A stretch of 64,000 bases of DNA from Muricea muricata (Eukaryota; Cnidaria; Anthozoa; Malacalcyonacea; Plexauridae): NCBI GenBank assembly GCA_963855995.1, contig OY979718.1, forward strand, positions 27,757,782 through 27,821,781, written 5' to 3'. Under the pieces are notes generated by a model. It was given only the letters and a program-made list of their open reading frames with translations. It was not told where the DNA came from and made no database searches. How positions within the stretch are numbered: position 1 is the stretch's first letter; each line of letters opens with the position of its first letter. The position numbers were made by a program, and so were the translations under genes. This document shows positions 47,572 through 59,050 of the stretch, piece by piece.

Positions 47572-49479
47572 ATGCAACAACGGACATTCAATTATTCACT
47601 AAAAAACATACCAATACCACCCAGGAAGAGTTATAAAAAGCGACTAATCGAAAGTGTTGAAAATGTAATCAAAAGAATGCGATGGAAAGCCATTTATTTA
47701 ATAAAAAACCAAGATGACGACCATAAGAAAAGCAATAATTTCGGCATCAACTCGAAGAAATGCCCACCACCAGTCAAAGAAACGGAAAATTTCGAATTGG
47801 AACTCTTAGACATGGCGCGAAACGTGAAATTTAAAAAGACGAACAACGAATTCCAAAAGACCTTAAAGACCGACCTCAAGTCCATAAGAAATTCGAAGAA
47901 AGCTTTCATCCCAGCGGACAAAACGAGAAATATGTATGAAATGGACAGAGCAGCGTATGAAAAACTACTCCACGAAAACATCACAAAGTCCTACAAAAAG
48001 ACCGGCGCTAACACCCTCAACGATATTAACCGTGAAGCAAAGCACATCGCGAGCGATTTAGGCATCAACGACAGGACTATGTCATTCCCCAAGAACCAAG
48101 CATTCATCACGCTAAAGGACCACAAGGAAAACTTTGAAAATCCCCCAAAATGTCGTCTTATCAATCCGGCCAAGAGTATATTAGGTCGCGTAAGTAAACA
48201 AATCCTAGAAAGTTTGAACGAAGCCACAAAAAGATCGACAATGGTAAACCAATGGAAAAACACGAAATGCGTAATCGACTGGTTCAAGGCGCTTACTAAC
48301 AAACGAACATGTACCTTTATACAATTCGATATAGTGGACTTCTACCCATCCATCACGGAAGAGCTACTCGCAAAGGCCATCAACCACGCCAAACAGCATA
48401 CAACCATCAGCAACAAAGATCTTGAAGTAATCATGCACGCACGAAAATCCCTCCTGTTCGACAAAGATGAAACATGGATGAAGAAAGATAACGACTCCAC
48501 TTTCGATGTCACAATGGGGAGCTACGACGGAGCGGAAGTCTGCGAGCTGGTAGGAATCTATATATTATCAACCCTAAATGAGAAATACAGCGACCACCAA
48601 ATAGGACTGCACCGAGACGACGGATTAGGAGCCTTCCACAACTTAAATGGCCAAGCCTCGGACAGGATACGGAAAGATATAATCAAGATATTCGATTCCC
48701 TCGGACTGAAGATAACCATCCAGGCCAACCTTAAACAAGTTAATTTCCTCGACGTGACCCTCGACCTGCACACCGGAACGTACAAACCCTACAGAAAGCC
48801 CAATGATCACCCACTATACATCAACACGAATTCCAACCACCCACCTAGTATCATTAAAGAGCTTCCACACAACATCAGCAAAAGAATAAGCGAGGTTTCA
48901 TCAAGCGAAGAGATTTTCAACGAAGCCGCCCCGTACTACAACAACGCTCTCAAATCCAGCGGGTACAAAGAGAACATCAAGTATACACCTATATCAGATC
49001 CTGAGCCAAGGTGCCGTATACGAAAGCGGAAGATACTCTGGTTCAACCCCCCTTACAACATGAACGTGAAAACCAATATAGCAAGAAACTTCCTACAGCT
49101 GTTAGAAAAGCACTTTCCTCCAGGGCACAAGCTGCACAAGATCTTCAACAGGAACAATGTAAAAGTCAGCTACGGATGCACCCCCAGCGCAGCCAGTATC
49201 ATCAACAGTCACAACAAAAAGATCCTAGAAAACCAACCTAGTAACACGACCGCAGAATGCAACTGCAGAGTAAAAGATTCCTGCCCACTCCAAGGAAAAT
49301 GCCAGACGGAAAACGTGGTTTATCTAGCCCAAGTGACAAACACGAAAAACAGCGAAAGAAAATGCTACATAGGACTCACAGAACGAACATTTAAAGACAG
49401 GTTCTACAAAAATCGCAATTCACTACGCCACCGGAGTAAAACAAACAGCACAGAACTATCAAAGTATATATGGAACTGA
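47572..49479 (+). CDS. PLE reverse transcriptase with GIY-YIG endonuclease
   Basis: A 635-aa frame starting at ATG 47572 (MQQRTFNYSLKNIP). An N-terminal PLE region is followed by AFITLKDHKENFENPPKCRL (RT fingers), IQFDIVDFYPSI (motif A, about residues 250-258), DVTMGSYDGAEVCELVGIYI (motif B), LHRDDGLGAF (motif C, about 346-354) and VNFLDVTLDL. A linker with WFNPPYNMNVKTNIARNFL and HKIFNRNNVKVSYGC is typical of these elements. Cysteines CNCRVKDSCPLQGKC lead into a GIY-YIG nuclease (VVYLAQV, CYIGLTERTFKDRF). The frame ends early at TGA after SKYIWN; further PLE tail follows in frame (KDKSIDEIDVSWSIL), so this is probably one nonsense change. Otherwise intact. Confidence 0.88.
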   Translation: MQQRTFNYSLKNIPIPPRKSYKKRLIESVENVIKRMRWKAIYLIKNQDDDHKKSNNFGINSKKCPPPVKETENFELELLDMARNVKFKKTNNEFQKTLKTDLKSIRNSKKAFIPADKTRNMYEMDRAAYEKLLHENITKSYKKTGANTLNDINREAKHIASDLGINDRTMSFPKNQAFITLKDHKENFENPPKCRLINPAKSILGRVSKQILESLNEATKRSTMVNQWKNTKCVIDWFKALTNKRTCTFIQFDIVDFYPSITEELLAKAINHAKQHTTISNKDLEVIMHARKSLLFDKDETWMKKDNDSTFDVTMGSYDGAEVCELVGIYILSTLNEKYSDHQIGLHRDDGLGAFHNLNGQASDRIRKDIIKIFDSLGLKITIQANLKQVNFLDVTLDLHTGTYKPYRKPNDHPLYINTNSNHPPSIIKELPHNISKRISEVSSSEEIFNEAAPYYNNALKSSGYKENIKYTPISDPEPRCRIRKRKILWFNPPYNMNVKTNIARNFLQLLEKHFPPGHKLHKIFNRNNVKVSYGCTPSAASIINSHNKKILENQPSNTTAECNCRVKDSCPLQGKCQTENVVYLAQVTNTKNSERKCYIGLTERTFKDRFYKNRNSLRHRSKTNSTELSKYIWN

Positions 49480-49547
49480 AAGGACAAAAGCATCGATGAA
49501 ATAGATGTCTCGTGGTCAATTTTAGACATATCACCGCCCTACAAAAA

Positions 49548-49880
49548 TGGAACAAGAACAGCCCGCATTGCCTTTCAGAAAAATACCACATAATTTTCCA
49601 TGAACAAGGAAACCTACTGAACAAAAGATCGGAAATTCTTTCGAACTGTCGTCATCAAAACAAATTCCTCCTTTGCAATTTTAAAGAAAAACCCCCAGAC
49701 AATTAACGTTTAATGACTCTTAATGACATTATAATTAATCTTCCAACGTAACCACGTAGTGAACTGTAAATTCCAGAACTATAATTGAATGTGATCAGTC
49801 GTCTGATGATTGCCTAAAGGCATGAAACACCGTGTAACGATTTACCGATAGTTGTAAAATTCTTTAGAAAAGTCAAATAT
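49548..49880 (+). repeat. PLE pseudo-LTR, right
   Basis: Same as the left repeat, but the coding tail has a one-base loss near 49,562 (GCCCGCATTGCC against GCCAGCTTTGCC). Confidence 0.85.
49797..49842 (+). ncRNA. Hammerhead ribozyme, right pseudo-LTR
   Basis: Identical over 46 nt to the ribozyme at 47372-47417: AGTCGT, CTGATGA, GCC-TAAA-GGC, GAAA, ACACCGTGT, A, ACGATT. Confidence 0.88.
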
Positions 49881-50644
<764 letters not shown>

Positions 50645-50764
50645 TACATGATATATGAATCAAAGTACGACCAAACCATGCACCTGCATGCATACGGATA
50701 TAAATTAGTGTACCACGGTTTTTTATTCACTTAACTTCACTTTTTTATCCTCTTGTCTGGCATT

Positions 50765-51280
50765 ATAACAAACTTACTTGCAGGGAGGTTGGTTCGGGAT
50801 TAACGCACCAAGGGGTCTGACAGCTGTTCGAACCTTTTTATCTCATACTTAACTTATCTTCTTGTGTTGTTTTCCGAGGCTCGCTGAGTCGCCGATGTCA
50901 CCGATGTACTTTGTCAACATTTTCTCTTCTTAAACTTATTGGTCTCTTAATATTTCTTTATCAGGATCTCTATTGTCTTTAGTTTACAATTTTCCGTTTC
51001 TTTTTGCTTTGTTTCTGTGATGTTTTTTGCCCAAAAATGTTCTTTAAAGAGTAGGTTTAATAATCAGCTAAATTTTGTTCGCCATTGTTGTTGAGCAGTT
51101 TGAGGCGGACGGCAGCCTAAGCAGCAAGCAGGTCAGTTTGGGTTTTTTTAACCAATCAGAAAGCCGGTTTTATCGATAAAAAAGAAAAGCGGGTAAGTTC
51201 GGAAAAAGCAGGTTAGTTCGAAAAAAACTAACCTGCTGAGAACCAATCATAACACCCCTTTCATCCACATATGGGACAAT
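50765..51280. other. 516-bp block present only in copy B
   Basis: Absent from copy A, where the flanks join at 29,800 (GGCATT|GATCTGAAACC). It has an internal hairpin AGCAGGTTAGTT/AACTAACCTGCT at about 51,210-51,237. No gene. An insertion in B or a deletion in A would both explain it; no target duplication was found. Confidence 0.6.
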
Positions 51281-52740
51281 GATCTGAAACCACAACGGGA
51301 TAAAGCTTCTGTCATGCATTAATGAAGCTAATGGCGGCCATATTGGGCTATCCACTATAAATCTACATTCGGATTACCTACTTAGTAGAAGAGTTTTTAT
51401 CAACGAGAATGAATAAACATTTTCCCAGATAATCTATGTTTCCTTTTAAATTTGCCTGTGAATAACTAATGATATAGTATAAGATGGTCTGCATGAGTTC
51501 GTTATCAAGTGTTTTAAACCTTCTTGCAGCCATTAGATAAGTTGTGGCAAGCTACGTCTTTCCAGTTAATCTGGAAAAGAGATTTGCTTGATAATTTGGC
51601 CAGTTTTTACACATCGCAATTTGATTTGCATAAGTTTTGATCGATATTAATATATCATCTCATTATAGATACTTTGGTTTTCGGTCACTGAATTCAAAAG
51701 CATGCTTTATCCAATTTTAATCAGATCAGTGCTGTCTGGGCCTTCTGTGCATATACTGAATAAAAAACAATTAGCCCAAAGAAAAATATAGAAAGTAGTA
51801 CACCCAGTTCTAGCGATAGAAAAATCTTATTGCCAACTACGGATTTGTTAAACTGCTTTGTTATAATATATAAATCATCCAAGTTTATTGTTCAAAGAAA
51901 CTTAAGAGTGCAAACTGCAATGTTGAGCACAATGAAAGAATATTAAGGAAAGTCATATAGCTGTTTAAAAGAGTGAGTTAATACATTTAACTACATGTTA
52001 AACTGAGACAGCGTCGGCGATGTATTTTTGTGTTGGGGTGGGACATTATTGGACATATCATACGCTCGAGTGTTCGACAATTCTCCAAAACGTATGGCGT
52101 ATTAAGCTGTACAGTTTGAAGTACTCAAGTGTGCTACTTAGTTTGCTTCATGAAATTTGTACCAATATCAAATAGGTGTCAAAGATTCTGGTTTATATTG
52201 GTTTTTGGAGAAAATGCAATGGACGTGTTTCGACCATTGCTAAAGGGGTCCAAGAGGGGCAATCAAAAATACTAGCTTTAAATTGGTTTTGCCAAAAGTG
52301 AATTTTCAAGGGCGAAAATCCACACCTATTTTGTACCTAAATAATAGGAAAAATGCATGTTGCGACTGGAGTTATTCCTTCTGGCCGATGTGATTGAGTG
52401 AATTCTATACCATTCCAAAAGCGATCTAATATTTGTTTTATACTGATCTCAACTTGTTCACATATTTATTCAATTAAATTTGTTCATGAATAATCAAAAG
52501 TCGCGTCTCATTTTCGAATTGCGTGCGGTTTGCGTGGAACTTAAGAGCGGGATTCTATTTTTCATTTTCTTTTTCATTTATGGATTTCACTTTGCATCCA
52601 CTGTTTTTTCTATGTAGCTGTATATATGAATCACTGTATATAATTAGAACTAATTGAGAGTTTCAATTATACTTCAACCTAATGCCACTTACGTCACTTA
52701 AAATATTTTATGATGCAACAAAAACATAACAAACCATAGA
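51281..52740. other. Non-coding part of duplication, copy B
   Basis: Counterpart of 29,800-31,480. No supported gene. It lacks about 240 bp of copy A (31,030-31,250 region). Confidence 0.6.
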
Positions 52741-52782
52741 AACGCTTTCTTAATGCAAAGAATGCAAGGGTAAATGTGCATG

Positions 52783-52790
52783 TATAAAAG
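52783..52790 (+). promoter_or_regulatory. TATA box of cysteine-rich peptide gene, copy B
   Basis: TATAAAAG in the same context and distance from the ATG as in copy A. Confidence 0.75.
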
Positions 52791-52867
52791 GGAGAGCGAA
52801 CACCAAGTTTTCACAGATCACATCTTAACTGCAAACTTCAATTGAATTTGGGAAGTTCTGAAGAAAA

Positions 52868-55800
52868 ATGAAGACGACTACATTCCTTGCTTTCTTACTC
52901 TTGGGATTGGCATGCATCTATGGTAAATCACTAGCTTCACATTTTTATTTTGTCTTCGTTTCCAATAACTTCCGATAGTATCATAAGAACTATTAGCGGA
53001 AAATCAGTCACAAATCCATGTTAACTATTTAGTGACTGGTATGTTTGTTATTCCTTCAGCAAATAAATTTTAAGCAATAGTGCTATAATTTCTTTCGTGC
53101 AGCTGCAACGACTGAAGAAGAGATTATCGAGGAAGAGCCAGCAGAGGAAGATGAAGTAATCGAAAATGATGAAGGTGATTTATTTTATCCAACTATCAAC
53201 CTCTTCGATGCACCGCTAACTTTTCCATTATCTTTTGCGCTCCAAAGCTATTGTCTATGAACAATAATATCCATGACGTTATAGACGTTAAAAAGGTCGA
53301 AAACTAAAATTTGATCAACGTTTTCTTGTTCTGTGAATCACATGAACTATACTAATTGAAACACTAAACCAATCAAAAAAATTTTAAGATTAGCCACCTA
53401 TAGATACTAAAGTTCTTGCGTAGATGCTTGCAGATTTTCGACACTTTTAATTGACACTAAATAGGAAGAACAGCAACATTTGCTTCAGTATCACGATTGA
53501 TGGAGCCAATCAAGTGACAAATGAAATTGTTCCATAAAGTATTTTATAATTACAGATGAAACAGAAAATGACGAAGAAAACGGTGTGGAGAAGAGAGCGG
53601 GTATGTAAACTAATTTTCGTTCTTAACTGACTATTTAAAATGTTGTTGATGAGTTGATCAAACTCAAATTTCTAACCTGCATGAGCAGTTCAAGAACTAT
53701 GGGAGACCTTAAAACACGAATTTCATGGTTTTTAAACAAAGGTTTTCACCCGCTAGTGCTATATAATCTTTGGAAAGGTCTACTTACTTGATGTATAATG
53801 ATTGTGTATAAGGTTGAATTAATGATATAATTATCGTACCCAAATGACATATAGCTCGTCTTCACGTACCAGACATGCTCACGTCTTCAGGCTGTGTGTG
53901 TAAATGATGCGCTGTAATTATGCATAATACACGTTTAAGTGTAAGACAAGGTACTCTACATTAAGAAGAATATTTATATTGCCGTATAGTATGCGAGAAA
54001 ATTATTTCAGATCTTTAGCTGTAGGGTAATTTATATTGTTTCGTACCTACCGTCAATACTGTAAGCCTCCGACATTTTCCTAAATGCAAACGACTATCGT
54101 CATGATCGCGTTTAGCGATCTCGACTTCGTTTTCAGTTGTACTGTACCTTTTTATAAAGCTATATCCAAGACAATACGCACGATCCTGATACATGTTATT
54201 ATGGACCTTAAGATTTACGACGCGGCAGCTCGACGACGCGGTTTCATAACAAAGGATCTTTTTATACAAGACAACAGCCATGAATAATTTGTGGTCCTAT
54301 CCGGGCATTCTCAAGTGCGTAGCCATGCCTAGTACAACATTAAACTGAGAATTATCACGTCCATTGGGAAACGCGAGAGCATGCTACGACGTAAGAAGTG
54401 TTTTGGAAGTCCTACTTAATATATCAAAGCTTTTGATTTGACCGCTACGACAACAAAACAGACAAACAAGTAATTGTGTGGGAGAGATGGGTCGTTGAGG
54501 GTGAAGTACTCCGGTAGTAAAAAATTAATTACATAGCATTTTCAGTGTTATCATAGACTCATAAATATGCAAGCTTGTATAACCTAGCGGGGTGTATATA
54601 TGCCCGCTAGGCGACTGGATGCCTTGGGGTTACAATCCCCATCAGGCAATGTTAGAGGGGCTACAATCCCCCATAACATTAACCTGTTCAAGGGGTTAAA
54701 ATCCCCTTGGACAGTTCCTAGAACTTGCATTGAGTATATATTCACAATAAATAATGTGAGTCTATGGCCAGAAAGTGATCATTAGGAGCACTTCAACCCC
54801 AAGACCAAAATTTTATTCATATTTAAGTAAAACCAAATTCAAATAACAAATCCCTCATAATTTCAGATAGACTACTATATTATATTACATTGTCTGTGTG
54901 CATCTTCCAATGTCTATTTCTGATTGTTCCTCTCCGTTGTTAATCCCGATGAGATGGATTACCTAGCGGGGTGTATATATGCCCGCTACGTGACTGGAGC
55001 CCTTGGGGTTACAATCCCCGTCAGGCAATGTTAGAGGGGTTACAATCCCCCATAACATTAACCTGTCCAAGAGGTTACGATTCCCTTGGACAGTTCCGAG
55101 AACTTGCATGGATTATATTTACAATAAATAAATGCGATGTCTGTGTGCATATTCCAATGTCCATTTTCAGATTGTTCCTGTCCGTTGTTAGCCCTGACGA
55201 GGTGGGTGGGTGGGTGGGGAAACAATTTCGTGCTCCCTATCGTATCTCTCTCAACTTTAGAACAAATTGATACCTAATAAATGCGCCTCATCCGTTTATA
55301 TCCTACGGAAACTATTTCTATTGGTTGATCAATGTCAACAAAGACAATATTGTCTGTCTATTAGTTGTTGGATTACATTTGACATGATATGCACATGTTT
55401 GCATCGTGCACAGCGCGTGATCGCTGATGCATTAGGTTAATGACTGACAATTGTGCACGACGTGAAATTCTGCGCACTAGGACAATCTCCAACAAATGTA
55501 AGAACTTTGAACAATGTTAACAGCATTTCTCCATTAACTTTAATTTATAATCCGGATATTATAAATTGGCTTTATAGCCGAAAGCATTTCGTTTTGGCAA
55601 ACAAAGCTATTTGTAAGTTACTAAAACAAGCTTCAAATGGTTATCAAAACAATCAAATTCCAAAAAGCTTCTTCCTGTACTTATATATTGACACCGCGTC
55701 TCCGAAGTTGCCGCGTTGTCGATCTTAAGCTCCCTATTATGTCCTCGTAGAAAGGTGTTTATTAAACAAAATATGATTAACATATAGTTTACGATTTATT

Positions 55801-56117
55801 TTTATAGCAGTTTCGATATCGAATCTGGGTTCACTTTTTAGGTTTTGACTTATACTTTGTAATTTGAATTCTCAGGAAATAACTTTTTTCAGAAGTAATA
55901 TTTTTTGCACTCAACTATCTCTTCTGTTCTTCTTTGGTTAGTGCGTTGTATATTCTGCTTTAAAAGAGGCCTAAGACGGTGTTGTGTGAAGTATTGTTAT
56001 TGTACATGCCGCAAATGTAATCGTAGATGTAAAAGACGTTGCCCTCGTAAAAGGTGCTATCGTGGCCCGGTAAGTAATAAAGTAGTCGTAAACATATTTT
56101 GTAAAAAAAAAACATAA
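52868..56117 (+). CDS. Secreted cysteine-rich cationic peptide precursor (host-defence-like), copy B
   Basis: Exons 52868-52922, 53103-53174, 53556-53600 and 55942-56117, all phase-1 GT-AG introns, encode 115 aa. Signal peptide and acidic propiece are almost identical to copy A (MKTTTFLAFLLLGLACIY, then the Glu-rich block, then EKR). The mature part differs more: the loop between the second cysteine and the CC pair is FKRGLRR here and FKRRKG in copy A, and the tail is IFCKKKT instead of IFCKKIYK. Cysteine number (12) and order are kept. Intron 3 is enlarged to 2.3 kb by a transposon. Divergence concentrated in the mature part would fit selection on a defence peptide, but a rate test is needed. 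The same internal strong donor occurs in exon 4. Confidence 0.78.
54583..54735 (+). repeat. Hairpin cassette, copy 1
   Basis: Four successive hairpins: AGCGGG/CCCGCT, GGGGTTACAATCCCC, AATGTTA..GGGG/CCCC..TAACATT and a CCAAGGGG-type stem closing with CCCCTTGG. Confidence 0.8.
54962..55110 (+). repeat. Hairpin cassette, copy 2
   Basis: The same four-hairpin order as copy 1, about 88% alike; the stretch after it (to about 55,260) also matches flanks of the other copies. Confidence 0.8.
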
Positions 56118-57121
56118 AGTAATTACATATTAGGAAAGAGTAAAAAACTTTTTTCTTTTCATCCTGTATTAAATTCCATACTAAAATGGTTCAGTGATTC
56201 TCTAATCCTGTTCTAATCGGGAAAATTTAAAAAATATTCCTGAAAAAATGTTTCTTATTAAATTCTTCCCAACTGATATGATTTAGCATAAGGTCATACA
56301 GTCATGCAGAGAAAGTTTAAATAAATCGAAGCTTAGAATATTTTGCGAATGCATGGTATTGACAAAAAATGAAAACAAACAGTATAACGACAAAGCAACT
56401 TGTGTACGTGATAGAATGATTTGCCATCAATGTGCTGCGGCTCGTTGCATGACCTGTTTGGATGTTTGTAGGCGAATTGGGACGAATCAATTATGTATAT
56501 GATGTTTCTTCTGTCCAAAATTACACAAAAAAATGTTGAAATACGCGAAGGCTTTGTCGCGAATACAAACGCCATGCCTTTAACAGGCCAGATTGAATCA
56601 GTGGAGCCGTGAATCTGAATTAAGCTAGGGCTTACTTGCGTTAATTGATGGGGTATAGATTCACTATTTTAAGGCCGTGACATATTTTCGCTCGCATAAA
56701 TGTTCGTCCGAAATTCGCACTTGTTTGCGACAGTGACCAACAACAATGCGTAAATTCTCGTTTTTGTGGTTTCAGGCGATTCACCTGCAGATAACACTAA
56801 CAAATAAAAGTACTCCAGTGATAAAAATTTAATCTTCAAAATTATAAAGGCACACATTTTATGACAGAAGTTTTTACAGAAAAACTAAAAATTAAAATGC
56901 TGCAAAAACAATGTTTGCGATATTTTCTAGACAATTTGTCAAACACTTTTGTTGTTGTTTTGTTCGGCATCATTTTCGTGTAGCTCGCATGCAGGTCATT
57001 ATCTTGTCCCTCCAGGATGGTTGAACTCGCTCAACGAGTGTTTGTCGTCACTGTAAGGCATAATAAGCTTTATAATTTGCTTTAAAATTTTATTCCTACG
57101 ACTTCTTCGCGAGCGGGCAAG

Positions 57122-57422
57122 ATGAATTTAGCGTTCGCTATTTTACTCAGCTGTGTAATATTCCTTATCAAACCAACTGGCTCAAGTGAATTGGAAAAAT
57201 TTCATGTAAATTATTTCACCTTTCCCTACATGTTTGTTACTAGAAGCCTAAGTAAGTTATTTTATTCCCATGTTGTATTGTCGTGCAATTAATTTTTGTA
57301 TAGTCAATACCAAAATCTATACGCATGTGCAAATTTCTAAAATTTGTTCCATTTTTTTCGATATAGTGCCCCTTCGGTTAAAACGCAAGACCATACCAAC
57401 AGATTCCGCACAAACGACTTAA
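57122..57422 (+). CDS. Small secreted peptide, two exons, copy B
   Basis: Exons 57122-57251 and 57367-57422 (GT-AG) give 61 aa. Residues 1-22 are a clear signal peptide (MNLAFAILLSCVIFLIKPTG). The rest is short and basic near the end: FHVNYFTFPYMFVTRSL then MPLRLKRKTIP, with a Lys-Arg site that could allow further processing. No cysteine in the mature part and no family recognised. AATAAA follows 91 bp after the stop. It sits about 1 kb downstream of the cysteine-rich peptide gene and could be a separate gene or an alternative 3' part of the same transcription unit. Copy A is broken by one base. Confidence 0.55.
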
Positions 57423-57512
57423 AACGGAGATCGGATACTGTTAAATATACTCTGCATGATGAAGTAGAAACATGTTGACAGGGGTTGTCTACCTAAAACC
57501 TCAATAGTTATT

Positions 57513-57518
57513 AATAAA
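57513..57518 (+). terminator. Polyadenylation signal, copy B
   Basis: AATAAA followed by a T/G-rich stretch, conserved with copy A at 34746. Confidence 0.7.
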
Positions 57519-57599
57519 GTTCATTGAAAACACTTTTTTGTTTTGTCGTATCTAAAATATGTATTCATGAAATCCATAAAAAATATGTAAAATTTTGTC

Positions 57600-58121
57600 G
57601 TAAATTTGGAAATAAGCTCAGACGTAGTGTTACATATGTAGGAAAATGATCGATATACGAAAAACACTATTATTGGCTTGGTTTTTTTGGGCTGAACCTC
57701 CAAGGCTATCATTTCGATATCCTCACATTCAAGGTCAGTACGTCTACTATACACGACAATGAATCATTAATAAATGCAATAACACCTCAACCTTTGGTCT
57801 TCATGTGACTGTTTGTAGAATTTCGATCACTGCGAATAAGTGAATGACCAGGAACATAGATTATCACTATATCCATCATTAAGCCAAGATTCAGTAAGAC
57901 CCATGCATAATATCAATTTCTTTGGGGTAGGATGACAAGATATTTCTAACTTCATCAATTTTGTTTCTCACTGAACGAATATTCAGATGAATCACTGTGA
58001 GACCTTTCTCAGGTAAACAACTAAAGGCATTAATATTTATAAAGAAATACATTTGGTCAATCACAGGACCAGGGTTAGTTTCAAGATCACCAGAAAGTAA
58101 GAGGAATAGAACGAAATACAA
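57600..58121 (-). pseudogene. LINE 5' fragment with N-terminal 2A-like peptide
   Basis: From ATG at 58121 the protein begins MYFVLFLLLSGDLETNPGP, a hydrophobic run ending in a 2A-like motif (ribosome skipping expected before the last Pro), then KGLTVIHLNIRSVRNKIDEV, the start of an APE-type endonuclease. The frame is broken after about 76 codons; a later piece has CEDIEMIALEVQ and IIVFFVYRSF (about 57,735-57,640). 2A-like leaders are known in CR1/L2-like LINEs of several invertebrates. The rest of the element is missing. Confidence 0.75.
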
Positions 58122-58214
58122 GCGACACGAATTTACAGAACACCGTGATGATTTCCAGCTAATTTTTAGTCTGCGACACCATTTTGCTAAGGAGAATATG
58201 GAACAGTTAGTCAG

Positions 58215-58613
58215 TTAGTTCATGTTTGATACCTTTTCTACCCTGCCTACGCAGAGACGATTACATTCGGTAAGTTGTCCGCATTCTAGTGTGTGTTCGT
58301 AGGGTAGGAGTGAGAGTAGGTCTGCGAGATCTGCGCTGCATTCTGCGTGGAGTTTTGTATGGCAGCACGTTGTGCAGCTGAGTTTTTCGCTGTATTCTTG
58401 TAGGCAAAGAAAACAGGTGTCTTCGTACGGATAGGTGGTTCTGCAATAGGCGCAGTGTACGACGGATTCTTTGTGGGATGTAGATGCCCATGTCTTGAAG
58501 CAGATGGTGTGGACGAGATGTCCGCAGCACGGCAGTTTGAGTACCATTAACAGATCAATTGCTTTTCGGTATGAAATAGATTGTCCGTTAAAAACACACA
58601 AAGAATAACGCAA
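58215..58613 (-). CDS. RING-like zinc-binding protein, family uncertain
   Basis: A 132-aa frame with cysteine/histidine patterns of RING or RING-like type: LPCCGHLVHTICFKTW followed by HCAYCRTTY, then a second cluster CFLCLQEY, CTTCCHTKLHAEC. The first N-terminal cysteine pair of a standard RING is not evident, so it may be a partial or divergent domain. Its start is uncertain (ATG 58613, or MVLKLPCC further in). It could be a ubiquitin ligase-like accessory gene of a mobile element, since similar small RING ORFs occur in Polinton-type elements, but no neighbouring core gene supports that. Confidence 0.5.
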   Translation of the reverse strand: MRYSLCVFNGQSISYRKAIDLLMVLKLPCCGHLVHTICFKTWASTSHKESVVHCAYCRTTYPYEDTCFLCLQEYSEKLSCTTCCHTKLHAECSADLADLLSLLPYEHTLECGQLTECNRLCVGRVEKVSNMN

Positions 58614-58614
58614 T

Positions 58615-59050
58615 GTTTATGTGGGAGAAATGGGTCATGGTGATGAAGTACTCCAATATAAAAGAACTATTACATAGCATTACTTTTGTAATCATAGACT
58701 CGTATACAGTAACCAGCGGGGTGCATATAGGCCCGCTTGTAAGCTGAGTGCCCTTGGGATTAAGATTCCCATCAGGCAATGTTAAAGAGGTTAAGATCCC
58801 CCCTAACATTAACCTGTCCAAGGGGTTAAGATCCCCTTGGACAGTCCCTAGAATTTGAACAAGGGGTTAAGATCCCCATAAGACAATGTTAGAGGGCTTA
58901 AGATCCCCTCTAACATTAACCTGCCCAAGGGGTTAAGATCCCCTTGGACAGTCCTTAGAACTATTTACACATATTGTAGTAACATTAAAGATGTGAGTCT
59001 ATGGCCTGAACGTGATTATGGGAGCACTTCATCCCCACAAATACACAGAA
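58615..59050 (+). repeat. Hairpin cassette, copy 3, with matching flanks
   Basis: Related to 54,480-54,800. GGGGTTAAGATCCCC occurs repeatedly; CCAAGGGGTTAAGATCCCCT forms long perfect stems with flanking CTGT/ACAG, and AATGTTAGAGGG pairs with CCTCTAACATT. The hairpin pair is duplicated within this copy. Confidence 0.8.

Larger units (their letters stand above)
54204..55741. mobile_element. 1.5-kb DNA transposon in intron 3 of copy B
   Basis: Absent from copy A. It is flanked by TATTATG at 54197-54203 and 55735-55741, a 7-bp duplication. The ends are imperfect inverted repeats of about 40 bp (CTTAAGAT...ACGCGGCA...GACGCGGT at left, mirrored at right). Inside are two copies of a hairpin-rich cassette. 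A 91-codon frame at 55453-55728 has no recognisable domain. Confidence 0.8.
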
